Assembly: GCF_013114835.1 (NCBI RefSeq)
Contig: NZ_JAAVLW010000002.1
Span: forward strand, 434,001-498,000
Reading direction: 5' to 3'
DNA: 64,000 nucleotides
DNA from: Bradyrhizobium archetypum
Lineage (GTDB): Bacteria; Pseudomonadota; Alphaproteobacteria; Rhizobiales; Xanthobacteraceae
This document shows, in pieces, positions 52,645 to 61,722 of the stretch. The notes below the pieces were generated by a model. It did no database searches, was not told the origin of the DNA, and saw only the letters and a program-made list of their open reading frames with translations. The stretch's first letter is position 1; each line of letters opens with the position of its first letter. Position numbers and translations under genes: made by a program.

Positions 52645-53594
52645 CATTGTCATCCTGTAATCGGTCGGCGGTCTCGCCGGCGGCCCGCGTATCGTTGCAG
52701 GACGCTGTACGGCTGCTCGCGCTGGTGGCTGTCGCCGCCGTCGGTCTGCTGACCCCGGGTTTCCTCACCCAAATCAGCATTTTTTCGATTCTCACCGCCG
52801 CGGCCTTTACCGGATGTGTTGCAATCGGCATGACGTTCATCACGCTGGGCGGCAACGTTGTTTCGTTCAGCTTGGGGGTGACGCTGTCGGCAACGACAAT
52901 CATCTTTACCGCGTCACTGCCCTTTGGCCTTTTCGCCGCGATCTTTGCCGCCCTTGCCTTCAGCGCGGCAGTGATGGCGGCGCAAGGTTGGCTCGTCGGC
53001 TACCTCGGGGCCAATCCGATCATCGTCTCGCTGGCCGCGCTCTCGATAATCACCGGCGCGGGAACCTGGATCACGGGGGGGCAGGGGGTTTACCCGACCG
53101 GCAGCGGAGGCGAAATCCTGTCCGGCACGATCGGCTATCTGCCGGTCCCCGTCATGGTTTGCGTGGGGCTGATGCTGGTTGGTCAGTTGATTGTTACGCG
53201 GACCTCGTTCGGACGGCGCCTGATCATGGTCGGCAGCAATCGCAAGGCGGCAGAAATCGTCGGCGCGCGGCCAGCCTCCACGACTGTCGGCGCCTACCTG
53301 CTTTCCGGAGTGGCGACCGGGGTCGCGGCTATCCTGATTTCGGCGCGTTATCGCTCGGGCGATTTCGAACTTGGCAACGGTTACGACTATGCAGCCATCA
53401 GCGCGCTGCTTGTCGGCGGCAACGCCATACAGGGCGGTGCGGGCTCTCCCTTGCGTGCAGTCGTTGGCGCGCTCGGCATCGCCACGATCCAGTCGCTGCT
53501 GGTTCTCTGGGGGCTGAGCACGCAGCTGCAATATCTCGTCGTCGGCGTGGCAGTGCTGCTGGCGATTGTGCTGCAGGCAGCGGGAGAGAGATGA
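52641..53594 (+). CDS. Rbs-type ABC transporter permease
   Basis: A 317-aa permease with about eight hydrophobic segments and the RbsC-like stretch GCVAIGMTFITLGGNVVSFS. GTG 52641 overlaps the ATPase stop, and the next permease ATG overlaps its own stop. It forms a heterodimer with the following permease. Confidence 0.92.
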   Translation: MTLSSCNRSAVSPAARVSLQDAVRLLALVAVAAVGLLTPGFLTQISIFSILTAAAFTGCVAIGMTFITLGGNVVSFSLGVTLSATTIIFTASLPFGLFAAIFAALAFSAAVMAAQGWLVGYLGANPIIVSLAALSIITGAGTWITGGQGVYPTGSGGEILSGTIGYLPVPVMVCVGLMLVGQLIVTRTSFGRRLIMVGSNRKAAEIVGARPASTTVGAYLLSGVATGVAAILISARYRSGDFELGNGYDYAAISALLVGGNAIQGGAGSPLRAVVGALGIATIQSLLVLWGLSTQLQYLVVGVAVLLAIVLQAAGER

Positions 53595-54583
53595 TGGATG
53601 CTCGCCTGAGCGGCGTTCTAAAGTCGCGGGATGCCCGTCCCTATCTGGTGGCGGTGCCGATCCTTCTCGCAGTTCTGGCGATCGACCATGGCCAAGGCCG
53701 TGTGCTCACGCTCAGCAGCGCCTTCAGCGTCCTGCAACAGTTCGCTACGATCGGACCGACGGCGCTTGCCCTCGGACTAACCATGATCGCGCGGGAGTTC
53801 GATCTCTCTGTTGCGGGCATGACCAACTTCGCGGGATGCGTGGCGGTGTTGTGCGGGGTGCAGGATCCGCTTCTGGGAATTCTGGCGGCAGGCTGCATGG
53901 GCCTGGTAGTAGGAGCAGCGCAAGGCTTTCTGACTATCGCGCTGCGATTGAGTTCGGTGGCGGCGACGCTGGGGGGACTGCTGACTCTTGCCGGTGCAGG
54001 GTACGTCATCACCGGAAATGCGACCGTCGGCTATCCTCGGATGGACGTCGCGCTGATGGTGAATTCACCGGTGCTCGCCATTTTTTCGTTGCGCAGCATC
54101 TTCGCTCTCACAACTTTCGTTGCCGCTGCACTGATCCTTGCCTACACGCGCATCGGTCGCGATCTCATCGCGACGGGCAGCGACCCGCAGGCGGCGCGCG
54201 TCGCCGGCGTCCGAGCCGGCTTGATGGTTGTCGGTGTCTTTGCCGTTTCCGGTTTTTTGGCGGCAACGGGCGGCGCTCTGGTCAGCTACAGCATCGCCGC
54301 CGCCTCGCCCGCAGCGTTGACGAACACGCTGATTCCTGCCGTGGCTGCGGCAATAATAGGCGGTGTTTCGTTGAGCGGCGGGCGCGGCACGCCGCTTGGA
54401 ATCGCCGGAGGCGTTCTGCTGCTGAGCATGTTGCGGACGGGCATGTCAGCGGTCGGCATCCCGCCGTTCGCGCAAGATTTGGGCACCGGCATTGTTCTCT
54501 TTGCGGTGGCGCTTGCGGACGCCGAGCACCTGAGAATGCGGTTTTATGAACTTCAGCGTATCGGCCGCAAACGGCCGGCTTAA
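53591..54583 (+). CDS. Rbs-type ABC transporter permease
   Basis: A 330-aa second permease. ALALGLTMIAREFDLSVAGMTNFAG matches the family's conserved loop, with DLSVAG as in RbsC/XylH. The longer upstream frame is a shadow of the first permease. ATG 53591 overlaps the previous stop. Confidence 0.93.
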   Translation: MMDARLSGVLKSRDARPYLVAVPILLAVLAIDHGQGRVLTLSSAFSVLQQFATIGPTALALGLTMIAREFDLSVAGMTNFAGCVAVLCGVQDPLLGILAAGCMGLVVGAAQGFLTIALRLSSVAATLGGLLTLAGAGYVITGNATVGYPRMDVALMVNSPVLAIFSLRSIFALTTFVAAALILAYTRIGRDLIATGSDPQAARVAGVRAGLMVVGVFAVSGFLAATGGALVSYSIAAASPAALTNTLIPAVAAAIIGGVSLSGGRGTPLGIAGGVLLLSMLRTGMSAVGIPPFAQDLGTGIVLFAVALADAEHLRMRFYELQRIGRKRPA

Positions 54584-54604
54584 TCCGGCTACAAAGGTGG
54601 GTAA

Positions 54605-55498
54605 ATGAAAGTAGGCGTCATAGGCGTTGGCCGCATGGGACTGGCGGTGGCCAGGCGGCTGGTCAGCCGCGGCTTGGAAGTCAGCGGCTGGGATGTCGAC
54701 GATATGCGCGAGCAAAGCCTCGCTGGCGTGGGCGCGCGGTGGTGTGCGCGTCCGGCCGAAGTAGTTGCCAATTCCGATGTGATTCTTTCGATCGTCACCG
54801 ACGACGCGGCGGTCCGATGGTTGTTTGAAAATCCGGACGGACTTCTTTCCTCGCCGGTCTCGGGCAAGTTGTTTGTCGAAATGAGCACGGTGCAGCCGGA
54901 GACGATCCGCCGGGTTGCGCGGAGCGTGGAGAGCGCCAGCGGGCGTCTCCTCGGCGCGCCCGTTCTTGGGACGATCCCGTCGGTCGAGGAAGGCAAGCTT
55001 TTCGTCCTTGCCGGCGGCGCTCAGGAAGACATCGAACGGTCGAGGACGGTGCTGGCGCATCTGGCCCGGGAAGTCCTTCATCTTGGCCCACTTGGCGCGG
55101 GCAACGCGATGAAACTAATCGTCAATCTGTCGATGGCTGCTTATCTGCAGACGCTGGCGGAGGGATTGGCACTCGGTGCGGAGGAGGGACTGACAATCCC
55201 CCAGATGCTCGACGTTCTCGGGCAGGCGCCCACGGCCAATCCGTGGCTGGCGACCAAGAGGCCGGTTCTGCTCGGAGGACCGGCGACGCTGACGCTCGAT
55301 CTGGCTGCCCTTCGCAAGGATGTGCTCAACGCGGTGACGACTGGATCAGTTAATGGCGTAGCCATGCCGATGGCTTCGGGCATCCTCAGCGCGCTTTCCG
55401 CGGCCGTCGTGGCCGGTCATGGACCCGAGGATCTCGGCATTCATCCGCAATTCTTCCGCAACCGGATGGTCCGGCGAAGCGGAGACGCTTCGAAGTGA
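54605..55498 (+). CDS. NAD(P)-dependent 3-hydroxyisobutyrate dehydrogenase-like oxidoreductase
   Basis: A 297-aa beta-hydroxyacid dehydrogenase. The Rossmann motif is GVIGVGRMGLAVARRLV, the substrate loop LGAPVLGTIPS and the catalytic Lys in NAMKLIVNLS. The loop replaces the usual GGxxGA with GTIPSVEEG, so it may act on a different substrate from the 6021-6914 enzyme. It follows the importer by 21 bp and belongs to the same operon. Confidence 0.9.
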   Translation: MKVGVIGVGRMGLAVARRLVSRGLEVSGWDVDDMREQSLAGVGARWCARPAEVVANSDVILSIVTDDAAVRWLFENPDGLLSSPVSGKLFVEMSTVQPETIRRVARSVESASGRLLGAPVLGTIPSVEEGKLFVLAGGAQEDIERSRTVLAHLAREVLHLGPLGAGNAMKLIVNLSMAAYLQTLAEGLALGAEEGLTIPQMLDVLGQAPTANPWLATKRPVLLGGPATLTLDLAALRKDVLNAVTTGSVNGVAMPMASGILSALSAAVVAGHGPEDLGIHPQFFRNRMVRRSGDASK

Positions 55499-55552
55499 AC
55501 CTGTTGAAAAAAAGGGCCGCGACCAGGGCCCGGCCGAATGGAGAACAATGAA

Positions 55553-56677
55553 ATGATGACTCCCCAGGACCAGCGTTCGGCGACCAATCCCGTCTTCGGT
55601 TTGCGCAAACTGAAGCTCGGTACGTTCCAGAGCAATATGGACAGCGGCTGCGTGATGTCGGCGCTCGACGGGCGCCTGCAAATCTCCTGGCCCAATACCC
55701 TGGCACTCGCAAAGCTTGCCGACGAGATGGACTTCGAAGCGATTGTGCCGGTGGCGCGTTGGCGCGGTTTTGGAGGTGCGACCAACCCTCAGGGCCCGGG
55801 GCTGGAAACCTATACCTGGGCTGCGGGCATCGGTGCTGCGATGACCCGCGCCGGCGTTGTCTCGACTTCGCATGTCACCATCAATCATCCGATCGTAGCT
55901 GCGAAGCAATCGATGACCATCGATCACATCACTAAGGGTCGATTCACGCTCAACATCGTCACCGGCTGGAATAAGCCCGAGATCGACATGTTTGGCACTC
56001 CGATGCTGGGACACGACGAGCGTTACGACTGCGCCGAAGAATGGCTCGAAGTCGTGCGCAAGCTCTGGTCGAGCGAAGAGGAGTTCGATCACGAGGGCCG
56101 CTACTACCAGATCCGGCGGGGCTATATGGAGCCGAAGCCCATTCAGAAGCCGTTCCCGGCGGTGATGAATGCCGGTGGTTCGGAACGCGGTCGGCGCTTC
56201 GCTGCACAGCACTGCGACATCGTTTATACAGTCCTGACCTCGACCAATTTCGACGATTGCAAGGCCAGCATCAAAGCGTACCGCGACTTGGCCCATCGGG
56301 AATTCGGCCGCGACCTCAAGGTCTGGAGCCTTGCCTATATCGTGCAGGCGCGCACCGAAGCGGAGGCGAAGTCCTTCTACAACGACTACGTCAACGTGAA
56401 GGGCGACTGGGAAGCAGCCGGCAACGTGATCGACACGATGGGGCTGAACGCCAAGACGATACCGCCGGAGCGTCTGCAGGCGATGAAGGAGAGGTTCATC
56501 GCCGGCTGGAGCGGCTACCCCTTGATCGGAACCAAGGACCAGATCGTCGACGGCCTAGAGAAGCTGTCGGAGATGGGACTCGACGGTGTCCTGCTGTCGT
56601 GGCCAAAATACATCGCGGGCATGGAGGAGTTCAAGCGCGAGACCTATCCGCTGCTCCTGCAAACCGGCCTGAGGTAA
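55553..56677 (+). CDS. LLM-class flavin-dependent monooxygenase (RutA/SfnG-like)
   Basis: A 374-aa luciferase-like monooxygenase. FEAIVPVARWRGFGGATNP, GRFTLNIVTGWNKPEIDMFG and HDERYDCAEEWLEVVRKLW match the subgroup containing pyrimidine monooxygenase RutA and dimethylsulfone monooxygenase SfnG. It uses FMNH2 and O2. The start ATG 55553 has GGAGAA upstream; ATG 55538 is in frame. An FMN reductase follows directly, making a two-component system that cleaves a ring or C-S/C-N bond in the imported compound. Confidence 0.92.
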   Translation: MMTPQDQRSATNPVFGLRKLKLGTFQSNMDSGCVMSALDGRLQISWPNTLALAKLADEMDFEAIVPVARWRGFGGATNPQGPGLETYTWAAGIGAAMTRAGVVSTSHVTINHPIVAAKQSMTIDHITKGRFTLNIVTGWNKPEIDMFGTPMLGHDERYDCAEEWLEVVRKLWSSEEEFDHEGRYYQIRRGYMEPKPIQKPFPAVMNAGGSERGRRFAAQHCDIVYTVLTSTNFDDCKASIKAYRDLAHREFGRDLKVWSLAYIVQARTEAEAKSFYNDYVNVKGDWEAAGNVIDTMGLNAKTIPPERLQAMKERFIAGWSGYPLIGTKDQIVDGLEKLSEMGLDGVLLSWPKYIAGMEEFKRETYPLLLQTGLR

Positions 56678-56686
56678 GAGCATCAC

Positions 56687-57316
56687 ATGCTTGGGCCACG
56701 CGGGACCGTCAAGCTCATCGGACTGAGCGGTAATTTAAAACGCCCATCGAAAACTCATGCGCTTGTCGGGCAGGTGCTGGAAGCGATCAGTCTGCGCTAC
56801 GGCGTTGATGGCATCCATCTCGATCTTTCGGATGCCCTGCCGGAGCTGGGGCTGGCTTTCGAGCGCGATGCCATCAAGCATGGTCTCGCGCGCGTGATCG
56901 AATTGATCGAGACGGCCGACATTCTCGTCGTCGGATCGCCGGTCTACAAAGGATCGTACTCGGGCCTCTTCAAGCATCTGTTCGACCTCGTGGATCCGAA
57001 CGCGCTGAGCGGCATGCCCGTGGTGATCACCGCGACCGGCGGAGGTGACCGGCATGCTCTGGTCGTCGAACAATCTATGCGCCCGCTGTTCGGATTCTTC
57101 ATGGCGCATGCGATGCCGACGGCGATCTACGCATCGGCTCGGGATTTTGACGGAGACCGTGTGGTAAGCTCTGATACCTTGAAGCGGATCGATGGTGCCG
57201 TTGCCCAGCTCGGTCCATTCGTAACAGCGCACAATCCTGGCCGTCGCCAGCGGTTGCAGCCAGCTGAGGACGGTGTGTCCGACCAGGTCGCTACCTTTGA
57301 CTGCGCGTTTTCGTGA
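56687..57316 (+). CDS. NAD(P)H-dependent FMN reductase (MsuE/SsuE-like)
   Basis: A 209-aa flavodoxin-fold reductase. GLSGNLKRPSKTHALV is the FMN phosphate loop, and ILVVGSPVYKGSYSGLFKHLFDL is the conserved middle stretch of the SsuE/MsuE family. It supplies FMNH2 to the monooxygenase 9 bp upstream. The next gene probably begins inside its last 44 bases. Confidence 0.92.
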   Translation: MLGPRGTVKLIGLSGNLKRPSKTHALVGQVLEAISLRYGVDGIHLDLSDALPELGLAFERDAIKHGLARVIELIETADILVVGSPVYKGSYSGLFKHLFDLVDPNALSGMPVVITATGGGDRHALVVEQSMRPLFGFFMAHAMPTAIYASARDFDGDRVVSSDTLKRIDGAVAQLGPFVTAHNPGRRQRLQPAEDGVSDQVATFDCAFS

Positions 57317-57905
57317 GGCATTGGCAGAGGTCTCGTTTGAGATGGAGATCGCCAGCCAACTCGTCCGTGCTGCAATCAGCGAAGGCAGAGAGCAGAACCT
57401 GGCTCCTCGGCGCAGGCTCGCCCTTGCTTGTCCTTCCATCCTTGGCCCGGACACTTCCGGCGAGGTCGAGTCAGTGATTGTCGCCATGGCTGACGGTCTT
57501 TGGGTCGGCATCGCATCCGACCATACCGACCGCAAGGCGGAAGCTTCGGGCATCGCCCTTTCAAAGCAACTATGCGGCATGCCCATCGGCCCACAGCTCT
57601 GGTCCAATTCAGAAGTCGAGGGGCATTGGGATGAACTGGTCCTTCGCTCCTGCGCGACGATCGACGGGAAACGGGTACTCTACCAAGAGAGCCCTGTGTC
57701 CTCGCTGAGGACGCCGCGCGATCTCATTCGTCGCTACACCGAAACGGACACGCTGTCCGCAGGCACACTGATGTTCTGCGGGACGCCGGGCGCGATCGGA
57801 GGCATTCGGCCGGAGACGCGTTTTGAGATTGAGCTGAAGGATCCGGTCCTTAACCGCTCCCTGACCCATAGCTACGACGTCGACGTCCTGCCAGTCGTCT
57901 CCTGA
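57273..57905 (+). CDS. DUF2848 family protein (fumarylacetoacetate-hydrolase-like)
   Basis: A 210-aa protein of the DUF2848 family. VGIASDHTDRKAEASGIALSKQLC and SNSEVEGHWDELVLRS match the family's core, and GTLMFCGTPGAIGGI is typical of the FAH-like fold. Probably a hydrolase or hydratase that acts on a ring-opened acid. The start is uncertain: GTG 57273 has GAGGA upstream but overlaps the reductase gene by 44 bases; TTG 57297 is the alternative. Last gene of the operon. Confidence 0.78.
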   Translation: MCPTRSLPLTARFREALAEVSFEMEIASQLVRAAISEGREQNLAPRRRLALACPSILGPDTSGEVESVIVAMADGLWVGIASDHTDRKAEASGIALSKQLCGMPIGPQLWSNSEVEGHWDELVLRSCATIDGKRVLYQESPVSSLRTPRDLIRRYTETDTLSAGTLMFCGTPGAIGGIRPETRFEIELKDPVLNRSLTHSYDVDVLPVVS

Positions 57906-58357
57906 TTCGTCTCGCCAAACGGTGTCATGACAGCAACAAAGGAACGCTCGCACCCTTTTGCCGTCGCGCGGCTGGAGGCAGCCCTTGCGCGCATCCGAGG
58001 TCGGCGCGACGCTTCGCGGTCTCGGGCTAGCGACCTTGGATGGCATTGATTTGAGAACGCGCGCTCGCATTGAAGCCGGCGCCGGCATCCTCGGCACCGA
58101 GTATGTCGACCAGCATAAGCCGTTGATTTGCTGGTGGGCGGGCAGGACTCTAACCTGCGACCAGATCAATATGAGCGCAGGACAATTGTCGGCTTCGTTG
58201 ATCCTAACGTGTTTTGGTTTAGTCTTGATCGCGTTCGTCGTGCTTTGTTAAGGTTGTTCTGGTACGAAGCTCGTGCGGTCCATGGCCGTCGGTCGAGTGG
58301 GTCGGTCCTTACCGACAAGGCCGGTAGCCGAACGAGCGTCCGCGGATGACCGGCTGG
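57906..58357. other. Gene-free junction containing tRNA-like repeat C
   Basis: 450 bp. No gene. It holds repeat copy C (58137-58280) and forms the border between the catabolic cassettes and the efflux genes. Confidence 0.55.
58137..58280 (-). repeat. Degenerate tRNA-3'-half-like repeat, copy C
   Basis: GGCAGGACTC is identical to copy B, and ACCTGCGACCAGA with ATATGAGCG follows copies A and B with several changes. The flank CTTGATCGCGTTCGT and GGTTGTTCTGGTACGAAGCT correspond to the A and B flanks. All three copies have the same orientation. Confidence 0.6.
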
Positions 58358-58590
58358 TCACGCGGCATCGCCCGCGAGGACCAATCCGATCGATGTGATG
58401 TGTAGACATCTCGTATCGTCGGTGTCGGTATGGCCGACCCCGATAACGACCAGTTTGTTTCCTTCCAAATCGATCTCGTTGCCTTCCAAGGGATCCTCGA
58501 CGGAAATAACCGCCGGCTCGCTACAATGGCGTCGGCGAGAGCGTTGCACTGATCTACCGTCAGGGACGTATCGACCAGGACCGCGTCTCA
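58358..58590 (-). pseudogene. Remnant of an MBL-fold metallo-hydrolase
   Basis: Two parts of one MBL-fold protein are readable on the minus strand in different frames. An N-terminal segment VLVDTSLTVDQCNALADAI lies near 58505-58570, and a C-terminal segment GVGHTDTDDTRCLHITSIGL ending AGDAA lies at 58358-58440. The central part with the HxHxDH metal motif is missing, and a stop lies just ahead of the first segment. A decayed gene next to repeat C. Confidence 0.6.
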
Positions 58591-58611
58591 GCGAGTCCGC
58601 CATTTCTCCCG

Positions 58612-61600
58612 TCATTCCGCCGCCATCAGCTTGCCGTCTCCCTCCGTCGCCGACTTCTTCTTGCCGAATATCCAGCTCTGCAGCCTGTCGAGGTAGATGT
58701 AGACCACGGGCGTCGTATACAGCGTGAGGAGCTGCGACACCGTGAGTCCCCCGACGATGGCGTAGCCGAGCGGCTGGCGAATCTCGGAGCCGGCACCGGT
58801 GCCAAGCATCATCGGAACGCCGCCGAGCATGGCGGCCATTGTGGTCATCAGGATCGGCCGGAATCGCATGATGCAGGCGCGATAGATCGCGTCTTCGGCC
58901 GATAGTCCCTCCTGCTGGCCCACATGCAGGGCGAAATCGACCAGCATGATGCCATTCTTCTTGACGATGCCGATCAGGAGAATGATGCCGACGATCGCGA
59001 TCACGCTGAGATCGAGGTGAACCGCCATCAGCAGCAGCAGCGCGCCGAGCCCCGCCGATGGCAGCGTCGAGATGATGGTGATGGGGTGGATCAGGCTCTC
59101 GTACAGGATGCCGAGGATCAGATAGATCACGAACAGCGCGGCCACGATCAGGATTGGCGTGGTGGACAGCGAGTCCCCGAACGCCTGCGCGTTGCCCTGG
59201 AAGCTCGTTTGCAGCGAGAGCGGCTTTCCGAGCTGCTTCTCGATGGTCTGGATTGCGGTGGTCGCCTGGCCAATCGCGGTTCCCGGTAACAGGTTGAAGG
59301 AGATCGTCACCGACGGGAACTGCCCCTGATGGTTGATAACGAGCGGGGCGACCTTGACCACGCTGTCGACCAGCGTCGATAGCGGCACTTCCTGTCCGGT
59401 GGAGGATTTCACATAGATTCCGGTCAGCGCCTCTGGAGAGTACTGGAATTTCGGATCGACCTCCATGATCACATGATACTGATTCAGGGTCGTATACATG
59501 GTCGACACGATGCGTTGGCCAAAGGCGTCGTCGAGCGTGTTGTCGATCGTGAACGGCAGGATGCCGTAGCTTGAGGCCACCTCTCGCTTGATGGCGATGT
59601 CGAGCAGAGGACCGGAATTGAGCTGGTCGGTCGCGATGTCCGTAATGCCGGGAACCTTCTTGATCTGCTCCAGGAACAAGGCCGCCCAGTGGTTCAACTC
59701 GCCTGGATCGGCGTCGCCCAGCGTGTACTGATATTGCGTTTTCGAAACGCGGCCGCCGATGGTGATGTCCTGCGCGGCCTGCATGTAGAGCGTGACGCCC
59801 TGGATATTCGCCAGATTTTTCCGCAAGCGAGCGAGCACCGTCTCCATGCTGTCGCGTTGCTTGTAGGGCTTGAGCGCAATGTAGACGCGACCATTGTTGA
59901 CAGTGGTATTGCCGCCGCCGGCACCGATCGCCGAGCCGACCGATGCGACCGCCGGATCCTGCATGATGGCGTTGAGCAGCGCCTGCTGACGCTCGGCCAT
60001 CGCAGAATAGGAAATGTCCTGAGCTGCTTCGGACAGGCCGATGATCAGCCCGGTGTCCTGCTGCGGAAAGAAGCCTTTGGGGATGACGACGTAGAGATAG
60101 CCGGTCAGCCCGATGGTCGCAAACATCGTCAGCAAGGTGATGAAGCGGTGACGAAGCACGATCTTGAGACCGGCCACATAGACTTCGAGTAGTGAATTGA
60201 AGCCACCTTCGAGGATGCTGAACAGCCGTCCGTGCGTCCTGTTTTCCGGCTTGAGCAGCCGCGCGCACATCATCGGCGTCAAAGTCAGCGAGATCAGGAG
60301 CGACAGCACCAGGGCTACGCTGACGGTGACGGCAAATTCGCGGAACAGCAGCCCGACATATCCGCCCATCAGGAACAGCGGAATGAACACCGCGATCAGC
60401 GACAGCGTGATCGACATGATGGTGAATCCGATCTCGCCGGCGCCCTTCAGCGCCGCCTCGAATGGCGTGGCGCCGCCTTCCATGTGCCGTACGATGTTCT
60501 CGATCACGACCACGGCGTCGTCGACCACGAAGCCGACGGCGATCGACAGCGCCATCAGCGATAGGTTGTCGAGGCTGTAGCCGAGTTCGTAGAGGACAGC
60601 GAGCGTGCCGATCAGCGACAGTGGAACGGTAACCGCCGGGATGACTGTTGCCCAGAAGTTTCTCAGGAAGATGAAGATCACCATCACCACCAGCGCAACC
60701 GTCAGCATCAGCGTGAACTGAACGTCGTGGATGGATGCGCGGACCGTATCGGTGCGATCGGAGATGACATTGACCTTGATCGCGGGCGGGATCGAGGCCT
60801 GTAGCACCGGCATTTCCGCCTTGATCCGCTCGACGGTGTCGATGACGTTGGCGCCGGGCTGGCGCTGGATCGCCAGGATGATGGCGCGCCGGTTGTTGTA
60901 CCAGCCGGCGATCAGGTCGTTTTCCGGCGCGCTGACGGCGCGGCCGACGTCGCGGATACGGACCGGCGAGCCGTTTCGATAGGCGATCACGAGATTGGCG
61001 TAGTCCTCCGCCTTCAAGAGCTGGTCGTTGGTGTTTAGCGTGAAAGTCTGGCGCGGGCTGTTGAGCGTGCCTTTCGGCATATCGACATTGGCCTGGCCGA
61101 GCGCCGTGCGGACGTCCTCCAGATTGATGCCGCGCGCGGCAAGCGCCTGCGGATCGAGCTGCACGCGCACGGCGGGCTTTTGCTGGCCGCCGATGCCGAC
61201 GAGACCGACGCCCGGTATCTGCGATATCTTCTGCAGCAGGATGTTTTCCGCGTACGCATCCACTGTGGTCAGCGGCAGACTGTCCGAGGTCAGGCCGAGC
61301 ACGAGGATCGGCGTATCGGCCGGATTGACCTTGCGGATCGTCGGCGGATAGGGGATGCCTGCCGGCAGGAACGGGCTCGCGGCGTTGATCGCCGACAGCG
61401 TGTCGCTGACCGTTCCGTCGATCTGGCGGTTCAGATCGAACTGCAGCGTGATCTGGGTGAAGCCGAGGGCGCTCGCCGAGGTCATCTGGGTGAGACCCGG
61501 AATCTGGCCGAACTGAAGTTCGAGCGGCGTCGCCACTGACGCTGCCATGGTCTGCGGATCGGCGCCCGGTAGCTGCGCCGTGACCTGAAGCGTCGGATAG

Positions 61601-61722
61601 TTGACGTTTGGCAATGCCGCGACCGGCAGCAGCGGGTAGGCGACGAGGCCGCCGACCAACAGGCCGACCATCAGGAGCGCGGTCGCGATCGGCCGCTGAA
61701 TGAACGGCGCGGAAATGTTCAT
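58612..61722 (-). CDS. RND efflux transporter permease (MdtB/MdtC/MuxB-like)
   Basis: A 1036-aa inner-membrane RND pump of the HAE-1 type. The N-terminus MNISAPFIQRPIATALLM and TMs after residue 335 (LMLTVALVVMVIFIFL) are typical. The proton-relay Asp pair is in VGFVVDDAVVVIENI (around 400). Two periplasmic porter/docking regions lie at about 40-330 and 560-870. It begins within the stop of the adaptor gene (ATGA). It extrudes drugs, bile-salt-like or plant compounds with an outer-membrane channel encoded elsewhere. Confidence 0.95.
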   Translation of the reverse strand: MNISAPFIQRPIATALLMVGLLVGGLVAYPLLPVAALPNVNYPTLQVTAQLPGADPQTMAASVATPLELQFGQIPGLTQMTSASALGFTQITLQFDLNRQIDGTVSDTLSAINAASPFLPAGIPYPPTIRKVNPADTPILVLGLTSDSLPLTTVDAYAENILLQKISQIPGVGLVGIGGQQKPAVRVQLDPQALAARGINLEDVRTALGQANVDMPKGTLNSPRQTFTLNTNDQLLKAEDYANLVIAYRNGSPVRIRDVGRAVSAPENDLIAGWYNNRRAIILAIQRQPGANVIDTVERIKAEMPVLQASIPPAIKVNVISDRTDTVRASIHDVQFTLMLTVALVVMVIFIFLRNFWATVIPAVTVPLSLIGTLAVLYELGYSLDNLSLMALSIAVGFVVDDAVVVIENIVRHMEGGATPFEAALKGAGEIGFTIMSITLSLIAVFIPLFLMGGYVGLLFREFAVTVSVALVLSLLISLTLTPMMCARLLKPENRTHGRLFSILEGGFNSLLEVYVAGLKIVLRHRFITLLTMFATIGLTGYLYVVIPKGFFPQQDTGLIIGLSEAAQDISYSAMAERQQALLNAIMQDPAVASVGSAIGAGGGNTTVNNGRVYIALKPYKQRDSMETVLARLRKNLANIQGVTLYMQAAQDITIGGRVSKTQYQYTLGDADPGELNHWAALFLEQIKKVPGITDIATDQLNSGPLLDIAIKREVASSYGILPFTIDNTLDDAFGQRIVSTMYTTLNQYHVIMEVDPKFQYSPEALTGIYVKSSTGQEVPLSTLVDSVVKVAPLVINHQGQFPSVTISFNLLPGTAIGQATTAIQTIEKQLGKPLSLQTSFQGNAQAFGDSLSTTPILIVAALFVIYLILGILYESLIHPITIISTLPSAGLGALLLLMAVHLDLSVIAIVGIILLIGIVKKNGIMLVDFALHVGQQEGLSAEDAIYRACIMRFRPILMTTMAAMLGGVPMMLGTGAGSEIRQPLGYAIVGGLTVSQLLTLYTTPVVYIYLDRLQSWIFGKKKSATEGDGKLMAAE

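Noticed and set aside
52814..53590. Plus-strand extension ahead of the second Rbs-type permease
   Set aside because: This part overlaps the first permease in another frame and lacks membrane segments; the real start is at 53591.
58358..60268. 636-codon minus-strand frame through the RND gene
   Set aside because: It is an out-of-frame shadow of the pump gene. Only the last part, beyond the pump stop, has real similarity and is listed as a pseudogene.
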